Shown here piece after piece: positions 1-9,795 of a stretch of 64,000 nucleotides of DNA (positions are counted from its first letter, which is position 1; every line of letters starts with the position of its first letter). The position numbers and the translations under genes are program-made. Source of the stretch: Flavobacterium sp. CS20. GTDB lineage: Bacteria > Bacteroidota > Bacteroidia > Flavobacteriales > Flavobacteriaceae. Below the pieces are notes generated by a model. It was not told the origin of the DNA, did no database searches, and worked only from the letters and a program-made list of their open reading frames with translations. The stretch covers positions 2,136,501-2,200,500 of the forward strand of contig NZ_CP073015.1 in NCBI RefSeq assembly GCF_018080005.1. The letters run 5' to 3'.

Positions 1-587
1 TGCGTTCCATTAGGATAAGGTCCAAAAGTCAAAACACCAGTAGCAGAAGCGGTTTGAGCAGGATTACCTTGATTATCTGTAATATCTAAATCAGTAGCTG
101 AACCGAGATCAATAACATCGGCTTCAACAAAAAACTGTGGTGCGTTTAAACAATCGTCAACAAGGTTGAAATTAACTTGCGGATTGGTACAAGTGGCACA
201 ACTCACCGTTAAGTCAATAGGATTAATATTAGTTGAACCTTGGCAATCTATAGAACCGTCAGGGGTCACTTGAACCGTGATTTCATCACCCGTTGATTGA
301 AAAGTTAAACCTGATAGATCTCCTGCATTACCATAGCCATTAAAGAGTTCTGTGCCATCTGAATCGAGAACGATAAACTCATCAAAATTATTTTCCACAT
401 TTCCAGAATTCACCGTTAAGTTTAAAGGTGAACCATCACTGCTGACAAATGTAAACTCTTCATTAACACCAGAATCATAACAAAAGTTAGTGTTGACAGG
501 TCCAACGGTGCAATCTACAGTTGTTTGTGCAAAGGCATTTGAAAAAAACATAACGACCAAAACACTTGAAATGTAAAAATTTTTCAT
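1..587 (-). CDS. Secreted surface protein, 3' part outside the window
   Basis: An open frame runs from an ATG at 587-585 without a stop to the window edge, so only the first 195 codons are visible. The N-terminus is a signal peptide (MKNFYISSVLVVMFFSNAFA, cleavage before QTT). The mature part is rich in Asp, Asn, Thr and Gly and has a few Cys (DCTVG, NFCYDSG, SCATC), like the CUB-like and beta-sandwich modules of large flavobacterial adhesins and other T9SS cargo. No catalytic motif is visible. A T9SS tail would lie beyond the window and cannot be confirmed. The following secreted genes lie on the same strand. Export is well supported; function is unknown. Confidence 0.75.
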   Translation of the reverse strand, partial: MKNFYISSVLVVMFFSNAFAQTTVDCTVGPVNTNFCYDSGVNEEFTFVSSDGSPLNLTVNSGNVENNFDEFIVLDSDGTELFNGYGNAGDLSGLTFQSTGDEITVQVTPDGSIDCQGSTNINPIDLTVSCATCTNPQVNFNLVDDCLNAPQFFVEADVIDLGSATDLDITDNQGNPAQTASATGVLTFGPYPNGT

Positions 588-678
588 TTAATTCTCTTTT
601 GGTTGTGAATATAAATAAAATGTTATTGATACGTTAAATTTATTTAGACAAAAATGATGTTAAAAAAAAAATTAACAA

Positions 679-713
679 AAAACCACCTCAACTTTGAGGT
701 GGTTTTAAATTTT
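679..713 (-). terminator. Rho-independent terminator of the 730-2289 gene
   Basis: A perfect 12-bp stem (679-690 with 695-706, loop of 4) containing CCACCTCA/TGAGGTGG lies directly after the stop codon of the minus-strand gene. In the minus direction it is followed by an A/T tract. The stem resembles the one at 2355-2378, so the terminators of the two neighbouring genes are related. Confidence 0.8.
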
Positions 714-729
714 AGAAAATTAAAAAAGC

Positions 730-2289
730 TTATTTTTTTATAATTTTAAAAGTTTTTGTAGCATCATTAATCTGAACTTGAGCTAAGTAAACACCGCTAG
801 TCAAAGCATTTAAATCAATACGCTCATCTTGAGCAGAAAGCTTTTGGTTTAAAACTTGCTGACCGAGTAAGTTGTGTAATTTAATTTGGTCAAAAGCTTG
901 ATTAGAAGATAGGTTTAAGTTGTTTTGAGCATCAACGAAATAGTTAAAGTTAAAAGCTTCAAACTCTTGAGTAGATAAAGTTTCATCAACTGAATAATTA
1001 AATATGAGTAAAAATCCAGTGGTTTGAGCTAAAGGTGCTGGCGAACCCGTACTTTTAAATACTAAATAATAATCACCTGATGTAGAAGGTGTAAATTGTC
1101 CTGTACCTGTTAAAGCTTGGTTTTCTACATTATCAAAAGTCCCATTTTGCACAATTCCTGTATCTGTAAATATTGAAGTTCCTGCATTAGCATCTGCAAC
1201 AGTATTACCCTGTGCCACAAGAACTTCTAGATTTTCATTGGCAGAACCGTTTTGTGCATCTGCACCATTATAGCTTAAAGAAATATCATAAGTATTACCC
1301 GCAGTTAGACTAATAGCAGGAGAGAATAAATAATCTTCCTTAGTAGCATCGTTGGTTCCATTTGTAGCAAAAAATGAAGTCGTTAAAGGCTGAAGTTCAA
1401 GTTCTTGTTGAATCCAGGCTATGCCATTACTATCTTCGTCAATGATGGTGTAACAACTTGCAAAAACAGCGACATTGTCAAAGTTTTCTGTCAAAGGAAA
1501 ACCTGAGAATTCTGTAGCACAATCTGCAGGTACCAAAAAGTTAATTGGACCAGCAAAAATACTGGTATCTGCACCACAATTTGAATTTACATATACATCG
1601 TAAAATGTACCGATTTGTAAGCCCGTAAGTGTTGTAGAAGTCGCGGTAACTCCTGATATGACAGTTCCAGATCCAGGTGTAAAGCCTTCAGCACCATATT
1701 CTACGTCAAATGTTGTACCAGAACCATTAGTGTCTGTCCAACTAACATCAGCAGACGTGCTAGTGATATTGTTAACGGCAACATTTTGAGGAGTCGCACA
1801 ATTGGCTTTAGTTAAAGTAAACGTTGTTTCAAGCTGTGCCACACCACAACCACCATCGGTGACATATTCAGCAACAATTAAAGTAAAACTGCTATCGTCA
1901 TTCACATCAAAAGTTCCCGTAATTGTAGCTGATCCCATGGTTATTCCATCAGGTAAATTTAGGTCGCAGGTCAAGTTTGTATTAAGACCAGGGTCAACGA
2001 TGACGTCACTTCCATTAGCACAATCTAAGGTAAAACTAACATCCATAGCAGGTTGACCAATAGTTAAAAATTCCAAATAAACGGCAGAAAACACACGGTT
2101 ATTTGGTCCAGAGCCAACACTTAAACTCACCACTTGGTCATTAAAACTCGGTCCACCGTTTTCAGGATGGTCTGGTGTAGTTTGAACTAAGTTGTAATCC
2201 CCAACAAATGCTGTTGAAGGAAGCGGACATTGGGCAAAAAGAAAAGATCCCATTAAGCCCATAAAAAGACACAAAGTAATTTTTTTCAT
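730..2289 (-). CDS. T9SS-exported fibronectin type III protein
   Basis: This 519-residue protein has a signal peptide (MKKITLCLFMGLMGSFLFAQ), a Cys-containing beta domain (about 20-160), a fibronectin type III domain (about 165-255, with SADVSWTDTNGSGTTFDVEY), a second beta module (about 260-435, with the DYLFSPAISLTAGNTYDISL pattern of choice-of-anchor domains) and a type A T9SS sorting domain (last 80 residues, ending KTFKIIKK). It should be secreted through the outer membrane and anchored or released. No active-site motif is seen, so an adhesion or matrix role is inferred. The sorting domain is almost identical to that of the next gene upstream. It has its own terminator at 679-713. Confidence 0.85.
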   Translation of the reverse strand: MKKITLCLFMGLMGSFLFAQCPLPSTAFVGDYNLVQTTPDHPENGGPSFNDQVVSLSVGSGPNNRVFSAVYLEFLTIGQPAMDVSFTLDCANGSDVIVDPGLNTNLTCDLNLPDGITMGSATITGTFDVNDDSSFTLIVAEYVTDGGCGVAQLETTFTLTKANCATPQNVAVNNITSTSADVSWTDTNGSGTTFDVEYGAEGFTPGSGTVISGVTATSTTLTGLQIGTFYDVYVNSNCGADTSIFAGPINFLVPADCATEFSGFPLTENFDNVAVFASCYTIIDEDSNGIAWIQQELELQPLTTSFFATNGTNDATKEDYLFSPAISLTAGNTYDISLSYNGADAQNGSANENLEVLVAQGNTVADANAGTSIFTDTGIVQNGTFDNVENQALTGTGQFTPSTSGDYYLVFKSTGSPAPLAQTTGFLLIFNYSVDETLSTQEFEAFNFNYFVDAQNNLNLSSNQAFDQIKLHNLLGQQVLNQKLSAQDERIDLNALTSGVYLAQVQINDATKTFKIIKK

Positions 2290-2354
2290 AATGTTTTATT
2301 TAAATTTTCGTAAATATATGCAAATATTTTTACCATAAAATGAATTTTATAAAA

Positions 2355-2378
2355 AAACCACCTGATTTCAGGTGGTTT
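2355..2378 (-). terminator. Terminator of the 2409-3695 gene
   Basis: Inverted repeat AAACCACCTGA / TCAGGTGGTTT lies about 30 bases after the stop codon of the minus-strand gene. In the minus direction it is flanked by an A/T tract. It resembles the hairpin at 679-713. Confidence 0.75.
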
Positions 2379-2408
2379 TAAAAATATCAGATTTACAGTA
2401 ACAAAACT

Positions 2409-2664
2409 TTACTTTTTAATGATCTTAAAGGTTTTTGTAGCATCATTAATCTGAACTTGAGCCAAGTAAACACCGCTAGTCAAAGCATTTAAATCAATAC
2501 GCTCATCTTGAGCAGAAAGCTTTTGGTTTAAAACTTGCTGACCGAGTAAGTTGTGTAATTTAATTTGGTCAAAAGCTTGATTAGCAGATAGGTTTAAGTT
2601 GTTTTGAGCATCAACGAAATAGTTAAAGTTTAATGCTTCAAAATCTTGAGTAGATAAAGTTTGC
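2409..2664 (-). repeat. Direct repeat: duplicated T9SS sorting-domain segment
   Basis: The stretch encoding the last 80 or so residues is nearly identical at the nucleotide level to 730-985 in the neighbouring gene; by eye only a handful of bases differ over about 230. The upstream parts of the two genes are not alike. This pattern fits recent gene conversion or modular duplication of the sorting domain. Confidence 0.85.
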
Positions 2665-3695
2665 TCTATAATTTCTATTTCCTTAACAAAGAACACATCT
2701 CCACCTGCTGGTGAGTTAACGTGAATACCTAAATAGTAAACTCCATTTGATGATGGTGTGAAAGTTTCAGTGTTCACATAGGCGAGATCAAATAAGTTTG
2801 GAGGACCAGCAAATGTGCCTTGCATTGTGATATTGCTATATGAGCCAATTACTGTTTGGTTAGTAGCTGAACTTGTTTGGTCGTCAAGAATAACTAAATC
2901 AAAGCTTTCATTTGCAGAATAATTAACATCAACTCCATTGTAAGTCACGGTTATTTCATATTGACTATTGGTGTTCATGTTTATGCCAGGTTAAATTGCC
3001 CAAGCATCTTTCGCTGGAGATTGAGTTGGTGGGGTAGTCTGTGGGAATACATTAATTATGTTATCGTTTGTTCCATCATTATCAAAATCATTAGCTCCAT
3101 TTAAAGTCCAACCTACACCAGTTCCAAAATTTTCGTTTGCCCAACAAGCTTGCCATTTGAATCCTGGACCACCAGAAGGATCTGTTACTTGATTCCAATC
3201 TTGAGTATATGGGAAAGTGACATCGCAGTTAAGGCTTGGTTCAAGGCTTAATTCAAAGTCAAAACCTGCATTGCTCCATCGGTTATCCCAAGCAATATAG
3301 TAAGTTGTACCAGAAACTGCATCAATGATAGCTTCGCTTAAATAATTTGAACTATCAATATCATCATTTCCTCCTACGCAGGTTAAACTTCCGCAACTAC
3401 CAGTATAAATGTGAACTCGAGTATCATCACTATTAATCAGACCATCATTTTGAGGTAAATTACTTGAAACTAAATAAAAACCATCTTGAGTTGGTGTAAA
3501 AGAATACCATTCTCCAGCTGGGTTGGTCGGAACAGGACCATTCAAAGTACAAATAGGACTTGGTACTTCTGAACCATTAATCGTTCCAACTGTAGTAATA
3601 CCTGGTGTCACAGCAACTGCACTGTTACAGGTGTCTTGAGCATTCAAGCCATAAGAGGCTAAAATCATAAAACATAAAAGTGTAATTTTTTTCAT
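2409..3695 (-). CDS. T9SS-exported surface protein, interrupted by one in-frame stop
   Basis: The frame is continuous from ATG 3695 to the stop at 2409 apart from one TAA codon at 2991-2993, giving about 428 residues. It has a signal peptide (MKKITLLCFMILASYGLNAQ), a Cys-containing beta module typical of pre-peptidase-like or choice-of-anchor domains (with GEWYSFTPTQDGFYLV), a second beta module and a type A T9SS tail. The paralogue at 730-2289 reads FSPAI where this gene reads AI-stop-PGI, so a Ser codon TCA changed to TAA explains the break. The 3' part keeps a good reading frame. It is either a very recent nonsense mutation or a base error. Function unknown; secreted. Confidence 0.75.
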
Positions 3696-3792
3696 AATTT
3701 TTTAATTTAAGATTAATAGAATGTAAATATAAAGAAAATATATCTGAAGTGACAAATATTATTTTATTTTTAGCATTCTTAAATTCAATCTT

Positions 3793-4769
3793 TTGAAAGT
3801 CGTATCTCAAATAAAATCACCAATTAGCCATGAAATGGAGTTGTTTGAAAAGAAATTTTCACTCTTCATGTCGTCTAAAGTCGCTTTACTCAATAAAATC
3901 ACGCACTTTATCGTCAACCGAAAAGGCAAACAAATGCGACCTATGTTTGTGTTTTTGGTCGCTAAAATGGTATCTGATGGCGAAGTCAACGACCGCGTTT
4001 ATCGCGGGGCATCAGTTATCGAGCTTATTCACACCGCCACTCTTGTTCATGACGATGTGGTCGATGACTCCAATCGGCGACGGGGTTTTTCTCCCTCAAT
4101 GCACTTTGGAAAAATAAAATTGCCGTTTTAGTCGGTGATTATTTGTTGTCTAAAGGTTTGTTGTTGTCTATAGATAATGATGACTTTGATTTGCTCAAAA
4201 TCATATCTGTTGCCGTAAGAGAAATGAGCGAAGGCGAACTGCTCCAAATAGAAAAAGCCAGAAAACTCGACATTACCGAAGATATTTACTATGACATTAT
4301 CCGCCAAAAAACAGCGACCTTGATTGTCGCATGTTGCAGTCTTGGTGTCGCCGCTGTAAAACCTAATTCTGAAGATGTCGAAAAAATGCGAAAATTTGGC
4401 GAACTCATCGGCATGGCTTTTCAAATCAAAGATGATTTGTTTGATTATGGCGAACGAAAAATCGGTAAACCTACAGGCATTGATATCAAGGAGCAAAAAA
4501 TGACCTTACCTTTAATTTACGTCCTAAACAATGCCAATCCTAAAGATAAAAAGTGGTTGATTAATTCAGTGAAAAATCACAATAAAGACAAAAAACGGGT
4601 CAATGAAGTGATTGATTTTGTGAAATCTCAAGGCGGTTTAGAATACGCCCAAAAACAAATGAAAATTTACCAAAAACAAGCCTTAGAAATATTGGGCAAT
4701 TATCCAGAATCTGATTTTAAATCTTCCTTAGTTGATATGGTTGATTATGTGATTGAAAGAGAGAAGTAA
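3793..4769 (+). CDS. Polyprenyl diphosphate synthase, one frameshift
   Basis: Trans-prenyltransferase that makes the polyprenyl tail of menaquinone, cytosolic or membrane-associated. The first aspartate-rich motif DDVVDD with following RRR, the second (KDDLFDYGERKIGKPTG) and the KGKQMRP pyrophosphate-binding motif are all present, and total length (about 325 residues) suits the family. The frame breaks in the T run at 4086-4090: adding one T restores RRRGFFSLNALWKNKIAVLV between the halves. The usual FEKKF-type N-terminus is reached with TTG at 3793 as start. Because this gene is expected to be essential, a missing base in the assembly is more likely than a true pseudogene. Confidence 0.85.
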
Positions 4770-4970
4770 TACCGAAAGTTATTTTAAATGACTCCCATTA
4801 TATACGAAATCCTTAAAATGCTTGGCTACCACAGGCTGGTACATCGGTATTAGTCTTTCATCTTTGTATAAACCATATTATCTATGTTGATATAAGATGA
4901 CTGGACTTGATATTGTGTTCATCGAGTAAATACATTCTAAGCTTTTTTAAACTAGTGAAATAATTACAAC

Positions 4971-5537
4971 CTAAAACTTAAAAACTCGATTAGGAGTTAC
5001 AACTACATCTATTGCAACATCATGAGGTTTGGTCTCTAATTTATCATTTATAGGTTCAAAAAAAGACAAACCAATTTTAAGCGTATCCTTGCGACAGTGT
5101 TGCAAAAACCGATCATAAAACCCTTTTCCGTAACCAACTCGATTTCCTAAATAATCGTAGGCTAAAAGTGGCACAAAAACCACATCAATTTTGTTGATAG
5201 GAACTTCAAGACCGTCTTGAGGCTCAGGAATACCAAAAGAGTTTTCTTTGATAGCGGTGGCATCAGTCAGTAAATAATGGCTAAGGGTTTGGGTTTTAAA
5301 ATGGCTTTTGCTGACCACAATTTGCTTGTCTTTGCCTTGCAATATATGTAAAAGCATTGAAGTATCAACTTCTTTATGTCTGCTGATACTCAAAAAAAGA
5401 TGATAGTAAGTGTGTTGCCAAATATCAAGTTTTAGTGCTTGGTTGGCAATAGCAATACTTTGTTCTTCAATTTGAGTTGAAGATAGATTCTGGCGTTTTT
5501 GTTTGTATAATCTTCTAATCTCAGCTTTATTCATCAT
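4971..5537 (-). CDS. 5-formyltetrahydrofolate cyclo-ligase
   Basis: Converts 5-formyl-THF to 5,10-methenyl-THF with ATP, salvaging folate in the cytosol. About 188 residues, usual for the family. Visible are the N-terminal [16 protein letters not shown], the FLSISRHKEVDT substrate region, FGIPEPQDG, and the Gly-rich ATP-binding signature GNRVGYGKGFYDRFL. An in-frame extension upstream of the ATGs at 5537/5534 lies inside the preceding gene and is unlike the family, so I start at 5537 (5534 is equally possible). It overlaps the aspartoacylase-like gene by about 10 bases, suggesting translational coupling at the end of the acpP-to-here series. Confidence 0.88.
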   Translation of the reverse strand: MMNKAEIRRLYKQKRQNLSSTQIEEQSIAIANQALKLDIWQHTYYHLFLSISRHKEVDTSMLLHILQGKDKQIVVSKSHFKTQTLSHYLLTDATAIKENSFGIPEPQDGLEVPINKIDVVFVPLLAYDYLGNRVGYGKGFYDRFLQHCRKDTLKIGLSFFEPINDKLETKPHDVAIDVVVTPNRVFKF

Positions 5538-6515
5538 CGATTTGGGTTGAAATATGAAACAACGCATCGCCTTGATATACCATTGGTGATTGATTGACAT
5601 TAATGACATATCCTGCGTCACGGGCTTTTAATATGTGTTTAAAACTCCCATAAGGATCTGTGATATGTGCCATTTCTTCACCTTTATTGACCCATTGTCC
5701 AATATCAATTTTAAGCTGAAGCAAACCGCTGTATTTAGCTCGAATCCATTTGGTTTTACTTATAAAAACACTAGGTTTTGCGGGTTGTGATGGAGCAAAC
5801 TCTGCCTTAAGCATACCGAGGTGTCTTAAAACCCTTCGCAAACCATCTAAACCGTGTTTAGTTATAGATGCATCATTATCAACTGATTTACCACCTTCAT
5901 ATAATAAAATGGGAATATTATGCAATTTACAAGTTGAGCGATAAGATTTTTTGATGTTTGATGAATATATCGTAAAAGGTGCATTAAAAGCTTTTGCCAA
6001 TTCTAATAACTCGGGTTGATTTTTGGCAATACGGATTTGTGCAACATTAAAACGTTTGGCTCCGCCCGTATGAAAATCGAAGGCATAATCTACAATTGGA
6101 AGAATTTCATCAGTCAATTGAAAGGCAAACCGACTGGCCAGAGGCCTTTTTTAGATCCAGGAAATATGCGGTTTAAATCTCTACCATCAGGAAATTCGCG
6201 TTGCATATTTAAAAACCCAAATACATTTAAAACAGGAATACAAATAATAGTGCCGATAAGTGGCTTGTTCATTTTTCGTTCCAGAAACTGTCTAACAATT
6301 TCAATACCATTGAGTTCATCACCGTGAACCCCAGCAGTAATCAATACTACAGGACCTTTCTTTTTTGACCGTTCTATAATAACGGGGACATCTACGCTAG
6401 ATGTGGTATAAAGTTTTGCAGTATGAAGGTTAAGCCGTTTATGTTGACCTGGCAAAATTTTTTCATCTAAAATATGAAGGACATTATGATCGTCGATATA
6501 GGGTTTATCAGACAT
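5527..6515 (-). CDS. Succinylglutamate desuccinylase/aspartoacylase family protein, one frameshift
   Basis: Zinc carboxypeptidase-like (M14-fold) amidohydrolase. The zinc-binding HGDE of the [11 protein letters not shown] motif and the DLNRIFPGS motif are in the first half; the third metal ligand region [10 protein letters not shown] and the C-terminal barrel-sandwich domain are in the second. The frame breaks around 6144-6152: the first half ends [12 protein letters not shown] and the second would join as [13 protein letters not shown], needing one extra base near the run of six T. Substrate is unknown. It sits with rimK and a retropepsin-like protease gene, a recurrent trio thought to add and remove amino acids on proteins or small molecules. 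The 5' end overlaps rimK by 8 bases. Confidence 0.82.
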
Positions 6516-7380
6516 TTTTTTCGATGTATTGTATAATTTTTCGAGCTATATCTTTGCCTGTTGCTTTTTCAATACCTTCTAAGCCAGGAGAAGAATTGAC
6601 TTCAAGAATTAAAGGACCACGAGAGCTTTGTAGTAAATCTACACCAGCCACACCAAGTCGCATAGCCTTAGTCGCTTTGATAGCGACAATTTCTTCTTCG
6701 TCGCTCAATTCAATAACTTCTGCAGAGCCACCTTGGTGAAGATTAGAACGGAATTCGCCTTCTTTGCCTTGACGTTTCATAGCACCAACGACATGACCAT
6801 CAACCACAAAAACACGAATGTCGGCACCTTTGGCTTCTTTGATAAACTCTTGTACAATTACACGAGCTTGCAAACCATTAAAAGCTTCAATTACTGATTT
6901 AGCAAGATTTTTGGTTTCGGCTAAAACAACACCCAAACCTTGAGTGCCTTCTAAAAGTTTAATGACCAAAGGCGTACCGCCTACATGTTGAATAACGCCT
7001 TCTACATCGCGAGAATAATTGGTAAATACCGTTTTTGGCAAACCGATTTTAGCTCGGGTTAACACCTGCATACTTCTTAATTTATCTCGACTACGCACCA
7101 ATGCTTCAGAGTCTATAGTGCTAAATGCACCCATCATTTCAAATTGTCTGACTACGGCTGTACCGTAAAACGTAACAGAGGCTCCAATTCTTGGAATAAT
7201 AGCGTCAGTTTCTTCTATATAATTGCCTTTGTAATAGACGTTAGGGTTGCGTTTTTCTATAATCAAATCACACTTCAACGGGTCGATGACTTGAATATTA
7301 TGCTTGCGTTTTTCTGCGACTTCAACTAAGCGTTGGGTTGAGTATAATTTGCTATTTCTGGATAATATTTTGATATTCAT
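6508..7380 (-). CDS. rimK: RimK-family alpha-L-glutamate ligase (ATP-grasp)
   Basis: ATP-grasp amide ligase. In Escherichia coli RimK adds glutamates to the C-terminus of ribosomal protein S6; the target here is not shown. 290 residues: N-terminal RimK domain with [11 protein letters not shown], then the ATP-grasp domain with [18 protein letters not shown] (ATP loop), DIRVFVVDG and the magnesium-binding [13 protein letters not shown]. It overlaps the protease-like gene upstream (ends at 7352) by 29 bases and the aspartoacylase-like gene downstream by 8, so the three are almost certainly co-translated. Confidence 0.9.
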   Translation of the reverse strand: MNIKILSRNSKLYSTQRLVEVAEKRKHNIQVIDPLKCDLIIEKRNPNVYYKGNYIEETDAIIPRIGASVTFYGTAVVRQFEMMGAFSTIDSEALVRSRDKLRSMQVLTRAKIGLPKTVFTNYSRDVEGVIQHVGGTPLVIKLLEGTQGLGVVLAETKNLAKSVIEAFNGLQARVIVQEFIKEAKGADIRVFVVDGHVVGAMKRQGKEGEFRSNLHQGGSAEVIELSDEEEIVAIKATKAMRLGVAGVDLLQSSRGPLILEVNSSPGLEGIEKATGKDIARKIIQYIEKNV

Positions 7381-7807
7381 AAATCTTATTTTTATATGAT
7401 AAATCTATTAATGCTGGGTCAACCACAAATTTAGGGTTTAGAAATTTTCTTCCTAACAATACAGGATACTTCATATCTTTTCTGTCGCTTAGCGATAATG
7501 AAATTCTGTAAATTTTATTAAATAATCTGATATGAGATTTGATTTCATAGCGTTTTTGCGAAATTCCATTGCTACTTTTTACACGAATGGTTTTAAAGTT
7601 TTCGAAAGTATGGATTTTTAGACTGTATTCTGGATGCTTTTCGTCTAAAAACACACAATGTAACTTATTGTCTTTGATTTCTATAGATTTACAATGAATA
7701 GAAGATGTGTAAGCTCCTGTGTCGATTTTGACTTGAACTTGATTGAAACCCAACTCAGGAAAATCAGCAATATCTGTTCGTCCTATGACAATTTTGTGTT
7801 TAGACAT
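7352..7807 (-). CDS. Retropepsin-like 'ATP-dependent zinc protease' family protein
   Basis: 151 residues of the small RimK-associated family with a pepsin/retropepsin fold. The aspartic protease signature is seen as [12 protein letters not shown] (about residues 27-38), with the second conserved strand PVLLGRKFL near residues 114-122. The family name implies zinc and ATP dependence, but the fold predicts an aspartic protease; activity is not proven by sequence. It lies directly upstream of and overlaps rimK, so it may trim or reverse RimK-made extensions. This is an inference from context. Confidence 0.8.
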   Translation of the reverse strand: MSKHKIVIGRTDIADFPELGFNQVQVKIDTGAYTSSIHCKSIEIKDNKLHCVFLDEKHPEYSLKIHTFENFKTIRVKSSNGISQKRYEIKSHIRLFNKIYRISLSLSDRKDMKYPVLLGRKFLNPKFVVDPALIDLSYKNKIYEYQNIIQK

Positions 7808-7813
7808 TAATTT

Positions 7814-9244
7814 TTATTCAATTTCAGAAACTCTTAAAGTATTGACCATTCCTTTATCATCAATGGGCATTGAGGCTAAATTAATTAGGTAATCGCCTTT
7901 TTCTACATAACGATTTTTGCATGCTATTTCGTTCACATCAGTAATGGTTTCATCGGTACTGACAAATTTGTCATAATAAAATGCTTTTACTCCCCAAAGC
8001 AAACTCAGTTGTGTTAAAATATTATGGTTTGAAGTAAAAGCCAAAATATGAGCTTTTGGTCGCCAAGCTGAAATTTGAAAGGCAGTATATCCACTATTGG
8101 TCAAGGTGCAAATAGCCGTGGCAGTAATTTCGTTGACTATACGAGCAGCGTGATAACAAACTGATTTTGTGATGTAGCGTTTGGTTTTAATGTTGGGCGG
8201 ATTGTGAGGTACTTTGATAAGCTCTGAGTTTTCAACGCTTTTGATAATTTGGCACATTTTGTTTATTACCTCAACAGGATATTTACCAACCGAAGTTTCG
8301 CCACTGAGCATAACCGCATCGGCACCATCCATTACAGAATTGGCTACGTCATTTACTTCAGCACGTGTTGGTGTTAGGCTGTCAATCATGGTTTCCATCA
8401 TTTGTGTAGCAATGATTACGGGTATTCTTGCCAGTTTTGCTTTTAAAACCAGTTCTTTTTGAATTAATGGTACTTCATGAGCTGGAATTTCAACACCTAA
8501 ATCACCTCTAGCAACCATAAGACCGTCACAATAAGCTACTATTTTATCGATGTTTTTGACACCTTCAGGTTTTTCTATTTTGGCTATGATAGGGATTTTA
8601 TAATTGCTGTGTTCTTTGATTAGTTTTTGAAGCACCTTTAGATCGCTGGCATATCTTACAAATGAAAGAGCCATCCAATCCACTTGCATTTTGCAAGCAA
8701 ACTTGGCGTCTTCAATGTCTTTTTTAGTAAGTGCTGGCAGTGAAATTTTGGTGTTTGGCAAGTTCACGCCTTTATTTGATTTGAGCGGTCCGCCTTGAAC
8801 TACTTTGGCTTCAACAGTGTCTTTTTTGTTGGTTGAAACCACTTCAAAAATCAACTTACCATCATCAAGCAATATGCGTTCACCAGGTTTGACATCTTGT
8901 GGAAAATTTTTATAATTCATGTATGCAGACTGCTTGTTGCCAACAAATCTCTCACCTGTTTTAAACTTAATTTTATCATCCTTTTGGACAATTATGCTTT
9001 CTTCCATTTCACCAACACGCAATTTAGTACCTTGTAAATCTCCTAAAATTCCAGCATTGAAACCGTATTCTTCATTAAGGTCTCTTATCATTTTCACTCG
9101 CTCTTCAACATCTTTATAGTTAGCATGAGAAAAATTGATTCTAAAAATATTGACCCCAGCTTCAAGCATGGCTTTTAGGGTTTCCTTTTTAGAAGTTGCT
9201 GGTCCTAATGTGGCAACGATTTTTGTTTTTTTAGTTGATTTCAT
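7814..9244 (-). CDS. pyk: Pyruvate kinase
   Basis: Catalyses the last step of glycolysis, phosphoenolpyruvate + ADP to pyruvate + ATP. 476 residues, full length. N-terminal TKIVATLGPATS and FRINFSHA, the active-site signature PIIAKIEKPEGVKNID with the catalytic Lys, the MVARGDLGVEIP loop, and MLSGETSVGKYPVE are all present. The C-terminal allosteric domain is shorter than in E. coli PykF but complete. It lies 20 bases downstream of the IPExxxVDY gene on the same strand. Confidence 0.96.
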   Translation of the reverse strand: MKSTKKTKIVATLGPATSKKETLKAMLEAGVNIFRINFSHANYKDVEERVKMIRDLNEEYGFNAGILGDLQGTKLRVGEMEESIIVQKDDKIKFKTGERFVGNKQSAYMNYKNFPQDVKPGERILLDDGKLIFEVVSTNKKDTVEAKVVQGGPLKSNKGVNLPNTKISLPALTKKDIEDAKFACKMQVDWMALSFVRYASDLKVLQKLIKEHSNYKIPIIAKIEKPEGVKNIDKIVAYCDGLMVARGDLGVEIPAHEVPLIQKELVLKAKLARIPVIIATQMMETMIDSLTPTRAEVNDVANSVMDGADAVMLSGETSVGKYPVEVINKMCQIIKSVENSELIKVPHNPPNIKTKRYITKSVCYHAARIVNEITATAICTLTNSGYTAFQISAWRPKAHILAFTSNHNILTQLSLLWGVKAFYYDKFVSTDETITDVNEIACKNRYVEKGDYLINLASMPIDDKGMVNTLRVSEIE

Positions 9245-9263
9245 ATCAATTTTTTAATATTAA

Positions 9264-9743
9264 TTATTCAAAAATAAGGTTTTCAGGTGACTTAATACTA
9301 TCAGTTTTGATTTCATAGGCACTGATGAGTTGTGGAATTTCATTTAATTCTATAATTAATTTTTTAGTTTTATAACGGTTAAATTCATCTTCAATTTTTA
9401 TGAGATAATCACTTTGAAGTTTAGATTCTACTAAGTTTTTTTTAATAACTTGGCTTTGGTTATCGAAAAGTGATGTTGTCTGTTCAGGTTTGAGATTGAT
9501 ATATTTAGATTTATTTTGAACAAAAAATAGTTTTGTATCTGCTTTTACATCATAATAGGTATAAAGTGCAAAAAATATGCAATAGTTCTTGTAGATCAAT
9601 TCAACGTCTTCTTTAGTTCTTTCAAACTGCATTTCAAGGTGTTTATTCAATAAAAAAGCCATTTTAAAAGGCTCAATAGAAGCATTAAGACCGATGAGTT
9701 TAAAATCAAAATCTGTAAATTTATTAAGGACTAGCTTTGGCAT
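9264..9743 (-). CDS. IPExxxVDY-type conserved protein
   Basis: 159-residue protein of the Bacteroidetes-restricted family that commonly sits between pyk and rnc. The family motif is recognisable in a divergent form as NEIPQLISAYEI near residue 135. Hydrophilic, with no signal peptide or membrane segment; probably cytosolic. Function unknown. It may be co-transcribed with rnc and pyk (53 bases after rnc, 20 before pyk). Confidence 0.75.
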   Translation of the reverse strand: MPKLVLNKFTDFDFKLIGLNASIEPFKMAFLLNKHLEMQFERTKEDVELIYKNYCIFFALYTYYDVKADTKLFFVQNKSKYINLKPEQTTSLFDNQSQVIKKNLVESKLQSDYLIKIEDEFNRYKTKKLIIELNEIPQLISAYEIKTDSIKSPENLIFE

Positions 9744-9795
9744 GTCGTAAATGTAAGCATAGGTAAATTAAAATATATTATCCTGACGTTAAAAA

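Noticed and set aside
1802..2056. Plus-strand ORF opposite the Fn3 protein gene
   Set aside because: It is antisense to a well-supported secreted protein, has no signal, motif or promoter.
4080..4095. Programmed ribosomal frameshift in the polyprenyl synthase gene
   Set aside because: No slippery heptamer with a following strong structure is seen, and similar one-base breaks occur in many unrelated genes of the window; a base missing from a T run is simpler.
4128..4496. Minus-strand ORF over the polyprenyl synthase gene
   Set aside because: Lies opposite conserved catalytic motifs of the synthase; Phe-rich composition is typical of a shadow frame.
4770..4970. Possible gene or tRNA in the 200-base gap
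   Set aside because: No cloverleaf, ORF or strong hairpin is seen; it appears to be an ordinary gap between convergent genes.
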